From positions 1-32,162 of the forward strand of contig CASEYY010000008.1 in NCBI GenBank assembly GCA_949292335.1: a DNA stretch of 32,162 bases, read 5' to 3'. Made by a program: the position numbers and the translations under genes. The stretch is from an uncultured Pseudomonadota bacterium (GTDB lineage Bacteria > Pseudomonadota > Alphaproteobacteria > RF32 > CAG-239). Positions 24,991 to 32,162 of the stretch are shown in pieces. The first letter of the stretch is position 1. The number at the start of each line of letters is the position of its first letter. The notes under the pieces were generated by a model. That model made no database searches, was not told the origin of the DNA, and worked only from the letters and a program-made list of their open reading frames with translations.

Positions 24991-25731
24991 CTACATCGAA
25001 AAGTTGTCGCCTAAATATACTTTACGGACATCTTCGTTGGCTACTATCTCCGAGGGAGTTCCTTCCATCAGAACCGTGCCGCCGTGCAATATATATGCTC
25101 GGTCGGTAATATCTAAAGTCTCTCTTACATTGTGATCGGTGATTAATACTCCTAAGCCGCGGTGTTTTAGCTGGGATACCAAATTACGAATTTCTCCGAC
25201 CGCTATGGGGTCAATTCCGGCTAAGGGTTCATCAAGCAAAATATAATTGGGTTGACTGGCTAAGGCTCGGGCTATCTCCAAACGCCGCCTTTCTCCACCG
25301 GAAAGAGATAACGCCGGTGATTTGCGTAAATGCGAAATCGAAAACTCGGTCAACAGCTCCTCCAACATATTTTCACGACGGCTTTCGTCATCAATTACCA
25401 TCTCTAAAATGGCCTTAATATTATCTTCAACACTCAATGTGCGAAATATGGATGCTTCTTGCGGCAAATAACCAATTCCCATGCGGGCTCGGCGGTACAT
25501 CGGTAAGTTGGTGATGTCTATCCCGTCAATGTGCACATCTCCGTAGTCGGGCGTTATCAGTCCGGTTACACAATAAAAACAAGTGGTCTTACCGGCTCCG
25601 TTGGGGCCTAACAGACCTACGGCTTCGCCCCTGCGGACATATAATGATACATTGCGTAAAACCGGTCTCTTTTTATATCTCTTGCCAATGTTAAAAACTT
25701 CCAGTTTGGCTTCTTGCGGAAATTGTCTCAT
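24991..25731 (-). CDS. lptB: LPS export ABC transporter ATP-binding protein LptB
   Basis: 246 residues. Walker A GPNGAGKTTC, Q-loop LPQEASIFRTLSVEDN, signature LSGGERRRLE, Walker B YILLDEPLAGIDP and the switch histidine in ITDHNVRETL are complete. As a dimer with LptF and LptG (not in the window) it powers lipopolysaccharide transfer to LptC and LptA. It begins 3 bp after the lptA stop. Confidence 0.97.
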   Translation of the reverse strand: MRQFPQEAKLEVFNIGKRYKKRPVLRNVSLYVRRGEAVGLLGPNGAGKTTCFYCVTGLITPDYGDVHIDGIDITNLPMYRRARMGIGYLPQEASIFRTLSVEDNIKAILEMVIDDESRRENMLEELLTEFSISHLRKSPALSLSGGERRRLEIARALASQPNYILLDEPLAGIDPIAVGEIRNLVSQLKHRGLGVLITDHNVRETLDITDRAYILHGGTVLMEGTPSEIVANEDVRKVYLGDNFSM

Positions 25732-25734
25732 GAA

Positions 25735-26493
25735 TTATTTTTCCTTCTTTTCCTTAAATACACCGCTGACACGACCTTTCTTCTTATCAGAAAGCATTTT
25801 GCTGACGCCGGTGTTTAAATTGCTTTGGGCTTTGGAGCCTTTCAAAATGTTGCCGCCTTGATTAATCACAACATTATCAAATAAATCTACCCGGCCGTCA
25901 AGAGCATAATAAGTACCTTTGTCGGCGGTGACCGTGGCGTCTTGGGAAACAACTTTTAAGTTTTGTTCCATATCAATCTTTTCTAAAACAAGTTTGCCGT
26001 TCTCTCCTTCGGTAAAATAGGCGGTCATTAAATCGGCGTATACCTTGTTGCCTTTGGCATCGGTCACAATAATGTTGTCGGTGGCAACGGCTTTTTTTGA
26101 ACTTTGGTAGTAGGTTATAGCTCCGTCGGCCTTGATATCGGCATCGGCAGTTTTTATATTGGCCGGAGCCCCTCTTAAGACAACTTCGTCTGAGTTTACA
26201 TCATAGGTTATGTCATTGCCGAAAGCTTGGGCTTCGGGTGATGAAAGACGAACATTCCCGACCCCTTCAACCCGTGAGAGCTTGTTTTTGATTTTGGGGT
26301 TGTAATAACCAATTAAGGTGTCGGCCTTTATGCTTAAATCATCTTTGGCCGCTACGGCGTTGCCTCTGGCTATCATCTTTTGTTCTTTTTGGTGATATTC
26401 AACACCGTTTTCGGCGTCTAAAGTTATATCTCCGGCCAAGGCTTCGGAAGTGATGAACAGACAAAAAATAACGAGAAGCAAATATTTTGACAT
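25735..26493 (-). CDS. lptA: LPS periplasmic bridge protein LptA
   Basis: 252 residues with a signal peptide (residues 1-20, cleavage after ALA). The OstA-type β-jellyroll repeats include ITLDAENGVEYHQKEQKMIARGNAVAA and a later TYYALDGRVDLFDNVVINQGGN. LptA subunits stack to bridge inner and outer membranes. The basic C-terminus (KKKGRVSGVFKEKKEK) is longer than in Escherichia coli. Its neighbours are lptC, 3 bp before, and lptB, 3 bp after. Confidence 0.92.
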   Translation of the reverse strand: MSKYLLLVIFCLFITSEALAGDITLDAENGVEYHQKEQKMIARGNAVAAKDDLSIKADTLIGYYNPKIKNKLSRVEGVGNVRLSSPEAQAFGNDITYDVNSDEVVLRGAPANIKTADADIKADGAITYYQSSKKAVATDNIIVTDAKGNKVYADLMTAYFTEGENGKLVLEKIDMEQNLKVVSQDATVTADKGTYYALDGRVDLFDNVVINQGGNILKGSKAQSNLNTGVSKMLSDKKKGRVSGVFKEKKEK

Positions 26494-26496
26494 GGG

Positions 26497-27159
26497 TTAC
26501 TCCTTCTTCAGACTGTCTTCTTTGATGACAATGTGGGTGCGACCGGAAAATTTTAGGATATTGGAATCTCCGTATAGTTCGGCACCCGATGATTGTATTT
26601 CTCCTAAAAATCCGCTGCCGGTGACGGTTGTGTCGGTGTAGCCAAATGATTGTTTGAAATCATAGAAAAATTCCGAGGTTTGCAGACTCATTCCGTCACT
26701 GTAAAACATTTCTATATGTTGTTTAAGCTGTAACAGAGATTTTTCTTGGTTAAACAATCCTAATGGGGCTTGAATGCTGACCCATTTGCCTTCCAAGGGG
26801 ATAATGGCTTCGGGCTTTGTCAAATCATAAAGTTTGGATCCGGGGGATACTTCTTTTATTTGTTCGACCGTAAAATTGTTAACTCGATTTTTTTTGTCGG
26901 TCAGGTAAATGGTGGTGTTTTCGACATTAAGCTTTTCTATGTCTCCTTTGTTTACCACAAAATCCAGACCAAATTCACGAATGTCATCTTGCAAAGAGGG
27001 AAACAGTAATAAAGTAACCGCCAATACCGCCGCTAATCCGGGAAGAGCCAGCTTGGCCAAAGAAACTATGCGGGTACGACGAGCAATCTCGGTCGGTGTT
27101 TCGTTCTTTGCCGATGTAGAGGTCTGGAAGTATTTGTCTATTTCTTTGGGGTCGAGCAA
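26497..27159 (-). CDS. lptC: LPS export system protein LptC
   Basis: About 220 residues with one N-terminal membrane helix (LALPGLAAVLAVTLLLFPSL) and an OstA-like periplasmic domain ending SSGAELYGDSNILKFSGRTHIVI. LptC takes LPS from LptFG and passes it to LptA. The start is uncertain: TTG at 27159 stands 12 nt after AGGAG, while a TTG at 27189 would overlap kdsD by 25 bp without a ribosome binding site. The position between kdsD and lptA supports the assignment. Confidence 0.88.
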   Translation of the reverse strand: MLDPKEIDKYFQTSTSAKNETPTEIARRTRIVSLAKLALPGLAAVLAVTLLLFPSLQDDIREFGLDFVVNKGDIEKLNVENTTIYLTDKKNRVNNFTVEQIKEVSPGSKLYDLTKPEAIIPLEGKWVSIQAPLGLFNQEKSLLQLKQHIEMFYSDGMSLQTSEFFYDFKQSFGYTDTTVTGSGFLGEIQSSGAELYGDSNILKFSGRTHIVIKEDSLKKE

Positions 27160-27164
27160 TTTAT

Positions 27165-28130
27165 TTATGCAACTCCTATACGCAAACAATCATGGATATG
27201 AATGATACCTATCGGTTTTCCGTTTTCAACCACAAAAAGCTGAGTAATGCCTTTGCCGGTATTATTCATTATGTTTAGAGCTTCGACGGCCAGCAAATCC
27301 GGAGATATGGTGCGGGGGTTCCTGGTCATAACCTCAGAAACTTTGCGATCTAAGACATCAGAAGATAAACATCTTCTTAAATCACCGTCGGTAATCATTC
27401 CTTTGAGAAAACCTTGTTTATCAATAATGCCGACACAACCGAGCATTTTGGAAGTCATTTCAAGCAAAGCTTCTTGCATGGAAGTATCTTCATTAACCAG
27501 TGGCATGGCATCGCCTTTATGCATTAAATCGGATACGCGTTGCAGAATTGCTCCCAATTTTCCTCCGGGATGTCTTTGTTTGTAGTCGGTTTTGCTAAAA
27601 CCTTTGCGTTCCATGAGGGCAACGGCCAAAACATCTCCCAAAACCAAAGTCGCGGTCGTAGATGATGTTGGGGCAAGACCTAAAGGGCAAGCTTCACCGT
27701 CGTCGGGAAGTTTTAATAAAATGTCGCCGGCCTTGCCAAGTGAGCTTTCGGGATTTTTGGTCATGGCTATCAGCGGAATGCCAAACCTTTTGCAATAAAC
27801 CAAAATGTCTGACAATTCTTTGGACTCTCCGCCATTTGATATGGCCAAAACCGTGTCGTCGGTGGTGAGCATTCCCAAATCGCCGTGGCTTGCTTCGCCG
27901 GGATGTACAAAAAACGAAGGAGTGCCGGTGGAGGCAAAAGTGGCCGCTATTTTGCGTCCGATATGGCCGGATTTTCCCATGCCGGTCACAATCACCCGTC
28001 CTTTGGTTTTTTGCAGCAAATCAAGAGATTGTGTTAAACTTTCATCAAAAGAATTTTCCATCATACGAAGGGCCTCAACTTCTTTGTCGATAGTGCGTTT
28101 GGCTGATGAAATATCAGGATTTTCTTTCAT
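27165..28130 (-). CDS. kdsD: Arabinose-5-phosphate isomerase (Kdo synthesis)
   Basis: 321 residues: a sugar isomerase (SIS) domain (GMGKSGHIGRKIAATFASTG, HPGEASHGDLGM, AISNGGESKEL) and, after about residue 205, two CBS domains (MPLVNEDTSMQEALLEMTSK and VSEVMTRNPRTISPDLLAVE). It converts ribulose-5-phosphate to arabinose-5-phosphate, the first step to Kdo of lipopolysaccharide. It is the first gene of the minus-strand kdsD-lptCAB-rpoN-hpf-ptsN cluster; its promoter must lie in 28131-28295. Confidence 0.95.
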   Translation of the reverse strand: MKENPDISSAKRTIDKEVEALRMMENSFDESLTQSLDLLQKTKGRVIVTGMGKSGHIGRKIAATFASTGTPSFFVHPGEASHGDLGMLTTDDTVLAISNGGESKELSDILVYCKRFGIPLIAMTKNPESSLGKAGDILLKLPDDGEACPLGLAPTSSTTATLVLGDVLAVALMERKGFSKTDYKQRHPGGKLGAILQRVSDLMHKGDAMPLVNEDTSMQEALLEMTSKMLGCVGIIDKQGFLKGMITDGDLRRCLSSDVLDRKVSEVMTRNPRTISPDLLAVEALNIMNNTGKGITQLFVVENGKPIGIIHIHDCLRIGVA

Positions 28131-28295
28131 AATGCAGTTCCCGTATAATTAGTGCCGTCTTAATACTCGCAGATTAAAATCTTAAATTTAAAACGCAAGT
28201 TTTTTTTTAATTTATGCAGAAATCCTCACTGTTTTTTAACCTTTATTGATGTATGATTCTCTCACAAAACGATTATTCTTAAAATTACTGGCAAT

Positions 28296-28691
28296 ATGAA
28301 AAAGAATTATTATGGCTGGATTGCAATTTTGTTACTTTTTTATGTGGCGGTTGCCGCTTGGTTGTATCTTACGGCTAAATCCGAAAATTATGGGACTGCG
28401 ATTTTGAGGCAAAGTCAGGGAACCTACTTGGTCGATGTCGATAAAGCCTCGTTTGCCGTCGATCATTTGTCTTTTAACTTGGGCAAAATGCAGGACGGAA
28501 TGATCGTAACATACTTCAAGGCTGCAAACACCAGCGGATTAAAAGTAACGGAGGGAGTTGTCGAAAGGGACAAAATGTTGCTCCTCTATGGCGTAACCAA
28601 ATTCTTGCAGGTGGCAGGATTGGTTACGATAGGGATGGTGTTGTTGTTCTTGTCAATGCACCATTTTAGTTTTAAGGATCGTTGGTTGTGA
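28296..28691 (+). CDS. Small two-helix membrane protein, unknown function
   Basis: 131 residues with a membrane segment at each end (about 8-26, WIAILLLFYVAVAAWLYL, and 101-121, FLQVAGLVTIGMVLLFLSMH) and a periplasmic or cytoplasmic middle part of about 70 residues (YGTAILRQSQGTYLVDVDKA). The family is not recognised. The ATG at 28296 is the only plausible start; no strong ribosome binding site is visible. It is divergent from kdsD and ends in a terminator that overlaps its stop codon, so it is transcribed alone. Confidence 0.7.
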   Translation: MKKNYYGWIAILLLFYVAVAAWLYLTAKSENYGTAILRQSQGTYLVDVDKASFAVDHLSFNLGKMQDGMIVTYFKAANTSGLKVTEGVVERDKMLLLYGVTKFLQVAGLVTIGMVLLFLSMHHFSFKDRWL

Positions 28692-28709
28692 GACCAACGG
28701 TCTTTTTTT
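28677..28709 (+). terminator. Terminator overlapping the stop codon of 28296-28691
   Basis: The stem GATCGTTGGT/ACCAACGGTC (one G-U pair) is followed by seven T residues. The stop codon TGA lies in the loop. Confidence 0.9.
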
Positions 28710-28735
28710 GCGGCTAAAAAACTGACAAAAAGTCC

Positions 28736-28764
28736 TTGACTTAATTTCTTTATGAGTCTAGAGT
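28736..28764 (+). promoter_or_regulatory. Promoter of the str operon
   Basis: TTGACT (28736-28741) and TAGAGT (28759-28764) are separated by 17 bp. The expected transcription start is near 28771, the first base of a hairpin. The -10 is imperfect, but the placement before rpsL is right. Confidence 0.6.
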
Positions 28765-28770
28765 GCCGAG

Positions 28771-28810
28771 ACTCAAAAAGGCGAGGAATCGCGTTTTTGT
28801 GAGTTTTTTT
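28771..28810 (+). promoter_or_regulatory. Terminator-like hairpin in the rpsL leader
   Basis: The inner stem GCGA/TCGC carries a GGAA (GNRA) tetraloop and is extended by AAAA/TTTT and CTCA/TGAG with small internal bulges, then seven T residues (28804-28810). It has the form of an intrinsic terminator or attenuator placed at the very 5' end of the message, 32 nt before the rpsL start codon. Confidence 0.6.
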
Positions 28811-28841
28811 GTTAATAACTAATACTTTAAGGAAATTTGTG

Positions 28842-29213
28842 ATGCCTACAATTAATCAGTTAATTCGTAAATCACGAACACCCAAAGTCAAGAGAAACAA
28901 AGTTCCGGCTTTGAAAGCTTGCCCGCAAAAAAGAGGTGTTTGTACAAGGGTGTATACTACTACCCCGAAAAAACCAAACTCCGCTTTGCGTAAAGTTGCG
29001 CGCGTTCGCTTAACAAACGGCTTTGAAGTAATCAGCTACATCCCTGGTGAAGGTCATAACTTGCAAGAACACTCAGTGGTGCTGATTAGAGGAGGCCGTG
29101 TAAAAGACTTGCCTGGTGTTCGTTATCATATCATTCGTGGTACCTTGGATACTCAAGGTGTGGCTAAACGTCGTCAACGTCGTTCTCTGTACGGCGCGAA
29201 GAGACCTAAATAA
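28842..29213 (+). CDS. rpsL: 30S ribosomal protein S12
   Basis: 123 residues from the ATG at 28842 ([12 protein letters not shown]); AAGGAAA lies 7-12 nt before it. An in-frame start upstream at 28809 lies in the leader and is not credible. S12 lies at the decoding centre. The sites of streptomycin-resistance changes are wild type: Lys in [12 protein letters not shown] and Lys in [13 protein letters not shown]. It is the first gene of the str operon. Confidence 0.99.
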   Translation: MPTINQLIRKSRTPKVKRNKVPALKACPQKRGVCTRVYTTTPKKPNSALRKVARVRLTNGFEVISYIPGEGHNLQEHSVVLIRGGRVKDLPGVRYHIIRGTLDTQGVAKRRQRRSLYGAKRPK

Positions 29214-29696
<483 letters not shown>

Positions 29697-29717
29697 TCGT
29701 ATTGCAAGGATAATAAA

Positions 29718-31793
29718 ATGGCTCGTACACATAAATTGGAAATGTACAGAAACATCGGTATTATGGCTCACATCGATGCCGGTAAAACTACAACCAGTGA
29801 ACGTATCCTTTACTATACCGGTCAAACTCATAAAATCGGTGAAGTGCACGATGGTGCCGCTACCATGGACTGGATGGAACAGGAGCAAGAACGCGGTATT
29901 ACAATTACTTCGGCTGCTACTACCTGTTTTTGGAAAGGCCACAGAATCAATTTGATCGATACCCCCGGACACGTTGACTTTACCGTTGAGGTAGAACGTT
30001 CTTTGCGTGTGTTGGATGGTGCCATTACCGTATTTGATTCGGTTGCCGGTGTCGAACCGCAGTCGGAAACAGTTTGGAGACAGGCTGATAAATACGGTGT
30101 GCCGAGAATTTGTTTTTGTAACAAAATGGATAGAATCGGTGCCAACTTCTATCGTTGCTTGGATATGATTAAAGATCGCTTGGGAGCAAGACCGATGGCT
30201 TTGCAGTTGCCTATCGGTTCGGAAGCTGATTTCAGAGGTGTGGTTGATCTGTTGAATATGAATGCAATCATTTATACCGGTGATACCGCTGATTCTCCGA
30301 TTGAAATTCAGGAAATTCCCGCCGATTTGAAAGAAAAAGCCGAGCAATATCACGCCGAGATGTTGGAAATGGCCGTTGAACAAGACGAAAAGGCTATGGA
30401 AGATTATCTCGAGGGTAAAGAAGTATCGGTTGAGGTTTTGAAAAAATGTATTCGTAAAGGTACTTTGGCTCAGGATTTTGTGCCGGTGTTCTGCGGAACA
30501 GCATTCAAAAACAAAGGTGTTCAACCTTTGTTGGATGCCGTAATTGATTATCTGCCTTCACCGGTCGATTTGAAAGATGTCGAAGGTGTTAAACCCGGTA
30601 CCGACGAGGTTATTACCCGTAAGGCCGATGATAATGCTCCGTTGTCTGCTTTGGCATTCAAAATCATGAACGACCCGTTTGTCGGATCTTTGACTTTTAC
30701 CCGTATTTATTCGGGTACCATGACTGCCGGTTCTTATATCTATAACTCGGTTAAAGATAAAAAAGAACGCGTCGGTCGTATGTTGTTGATGCATTCTAAC
30801 AAACGCGAGGATTTGAAAGAAGCACATGCCGGAGATATTATTGCTTTGGCCGGTTTGAAAGATACAACCACCGGTGATACTTTGTGCGATCAGAGCAATC
30901 CGATTGTTTTGGAAAACATGGTATTCCCCGAGCCGGTTATTGAATTGGCCGTTGAGCCGAAAACCAAAGCCGATGTCGAAAAAATGGGCTTGGCTTTGTC
31001 AAGATTGGCGATGGAAGATCCGTCTTTCAAAGTTTCTTCCGATCCGGATTCCGGTCAGACCATCATCAGAGGTATGGGCGAATTGCACTTGGACATTATT
31101 GTCGATCGTTTGAAACGCGAATTTAAGGTAGAGTGCAATGTAGGTGAACCTCAGGTCGCTTACCGCGAAACTATCACCAAACCTTGCGATATTGAATATA
31201 CTCACAAGAAACAGTCCGGTGGTGCCGGTCAGTTTGCTCGAGTTAAGATTAAATTTGAGCCGATTGAAGGTTATACCGGATTTGAATTTGAAAATACCGT
31301 TGTCGGCGGTAATGTTCCCAAAGAGTATATCCCCGGTGTTGAAAAAGGTTTGCGTTCGGCTATGGACGCCGGTGTTATTGCCGGATATCCCGTAACCGGT
31401 GTTAAGTGCAACCTTTACGATGGTGCTTATCACGAAGTCGACTCTAATGTTATGTGCTTTGAAATTGCTGCTCGTGCTGCCTTCCGTGAAGGTATGCGTC
31501 AGGCCAATCCGAAGTTGTTGGAGCCGATTATGAAAGTGGAAGTCGTTACACCTGAAGAATATATGGGTGATATTATCGGTGACTTGAACTCTCGTCGCGG
31601 TTTGGTCAATGGTATGGATCAAAGAGCAAATGCTCGTGTTATTGATGCTCAGGTTCCGTTGGCTAATATGTTCGGTTATGTTAATACTTTGCGTTCACTG
31701 TCTCAAGGTAGAGCTCAGTTTACCATGGTATTTGATCATTATGCCGAAGTACCTAAGGAAATCGCTGACAAAGTAAAAGCTAAGAATGCTTAA
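29718..31793 (+). CDS. fusA: Elongation factor G
   Basis: 691 residues, the full family length. GTPase motifs are G1 [10 protein letters not shown]2 [12 protein letters not shown]3 DTPGHVDF, G4 NKMDR and G5 near GTAFKN. Domains II to V follow in order, with the C-terminal domain ending in [23 protein letters not shown] drives ribosomal translocation and, with RRF, recycling. AAGGATAA precedes the ATG. It is followed by a strong hairpin and then tuf. Confidence 0.99.
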   Translation: MARTHKLEMYRNIGIMAHIDAGKTTTSERILYYTGQTHKIGEVHDGAATMDWMEQEQERGITITSAATTCFWKGHRINLIDTPGHVDFTVEVERSLRVLDGAITVFDSVAGVEPQSETVWRQADKYGVPRICFCNKMDRIGANFYRCLDMIKDRLGARPMALQLPIGSEADFRGVVDLLNMNAIIYTGDTADSPIEIQEIPADLKEKAEQYHAEMLEMAVEQDEKAMEDYLEGKEVSVEVLKKCIRKGTLAQDFVPVFCGTAFKNKGVQPLLDAVIDYLPSPVDLKDVEGVKPGTDEVITRKADDNAPLSALAFKIMNDPFVGSLTFTRIYSGTMTAGSYIYNSVKDKKERVGRMLLMHSNKREDLKEAHAGDIIALAGLKDTTTGDTLCDQSNPIVLENMVFPEPVIELAVEPKTKADVEKMGLALSRLAMEDPSFKVSSDPDSGQTIIRGMGELHLDIIVDRLKREFKVECNVGEPQVAYRETITKPCDIEYTHKKQSGGAGQFARVKIKFEPIEGYTGFEFENTVVGGNVPKEYIPGVEKGLRSAMDAGVIAGYPVTGVKCNLYDGAYHEVDSNVMCFEIAARAAFREGMRQANPKLLEPIMKVEVVTPEEYMGDIIGDLNSRRGLVNGMDQRANARVIDAQVPLANMFGYVNTLRSLSQGRAQFTMVFDHYAEVPKEIADKVKAKNA

Positions 31794-31804
31794 GTATAAT
31801 GCCT

Positions 31805-31836
31805 GAGGGAAGGGCGGCAAAAGTTGCCTTTCCCTT
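31805..31836 (+). terminator. Hairpin between fusA and tuf
   Basis: A 14-pair stem including four G-U pairs (GAGGGAAGGGCGGC/GTTGCCTTTCCCTT) with an AAAA loop, 12 nt after the fusA stop. No T-run follows, so it is more likely an RNA-processing or partial read-through structure than a full terminator. Confidence 0.55.
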
Positions 31837-31901
31837 GGGGCGAATTTTGGTAATATTTTATTTTAATTGTTTAACTAAACTAAATTTTATTGGAGAATAA
31901 A

Positions 31902-32162
31902 ATGGCAAAAGAGAAGTTTGAGCGGACAAAGCCGCACTGCAATATCGGAACAATCGGTCACGTAGACCATGGTAAAACCACTTTGACCGCAGCCATCACT
32001 AAAGTATTGGCTGAGGAAGGTGGAGCAAGCTTTACCGCATATGATCAAATTGATAAAGCTCCGGAAGAGAGAGCCAGAGGAATCACCATTTCTACATCGC
32101 ACGTAGAATATGAGACCAAGAACCGTCACTATGCACACGTAGATTGCCCGGGTCACGCCGAC
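31902..32162 (+). CDS. tuf: Elongation factor Tu (5' part, cut by window end)
   Basis: The first 87 codons of EF-Tu are present: [21 protein letters not shown]-loop GHVDHGKTT, the switch I region ERARGITIS and the start of DCPGHAD. EF-Tu delivers aminoacyl-tRNA to the ribosome. TGGAGA stands 8 nt before the ATG. The order rpsL-rpsG-fusA-tuf is the conserved str operon. Confidence 0.98.
   Translation, partial: MAKEKFERTKPHCNIGTIGHVDHGKTTLTAAITKVLAEEGGASFTAYDQIDKAPEERARGITISTSHVEYETKNRHYAHVDCPGHAD

Noticed and set aside
28809-28841. Longer S12 start
   Set aside because: The extra 11 residues lie in the leader just after the hairpin, and MPTINQ at 28842 is the family start with a good ribosome binding site.

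Overview
The window comes from an AT-rich alphaproteobacterium. The evidence is gene order and gene types: psd-pssA; fliL-fliM followed by a DUF6468-type protein and a MotE-like chaperone; kdsD-lptC-lptA-lptB-rpoN-hpf-ptsN; and the str operon rpsL-rpsG-fusA-tuf. Nothing in the sequence fixes the genus. The many small differences from model organisms fit an uncultured, possibly host-associated lineage, but that is inference.

Region 1 (1-8562) is an accessory island, visibly more AT-rich than the rest. Read on the minus strand it holds an XRE-type regulator (7271-6588), a lytic-transglycosylase-like protein with an abutting four-helix membrane protein (6499-5249), a GH108-type muramidase (5135-3909) with a convergent secreted LprI-like protein (3415-3912, plus strand), and a third candidate toxin (2990-2196) followed by two mutually homologous membrane proteins (2120-518). 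A truncated third copy of the toxin N-terminus lies at the window edge (313-1). The GH108 protein, the third toxin and the truncated copy share one N-terminal region of about 85-95 residues but have unrelated C-termini. This is the architecture of a polymorphic toxin/immunity array. The modules are bounded by direct repeats (33 bp at 5223/6582; about 66 bp at 455/3297), and a 118-bp piece of the regulator gene is copied at 305-422. The plus-strand side ends in a broken tyrosine recombinase and a frameshifted WYL regulator next to tRNA-Leu(UAA). A 33-bp piece of that tRNA recurs at 3223-3255, so the island looks like a decayed tRNA-integrated element carrying antibacterial-type cell-wall effectors and their candidate immunity genes.

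Region 2 (8728-17697) is core. It contains tRNA-Leu, the phosphatidylethanolamine pathway pair psd-pssA, and then on the minus strand fliL-fliM-DUF6468-motE-like, a large secreted TPR protein and uvrB in one tightly packed run.

Region 3 (17888-21550) holds two plus-strand genes: a small membrane-anchored protein and a 986-residue class III prepilin-like protein with fibre-like repeats, probably a pilus or pseudopilus-tip adhesin.

Region 4 (21575-28130) is infA, then an intergenic array of palindromic repeats, then the LPS-transport/sigma-54/nitrogen-PTS cluster. Region 5 (28296-32162) is a small two-helix membrane protein followed by the str operon, with a promoter and a terminator-like leader hairpin; the window ends inside tuf.
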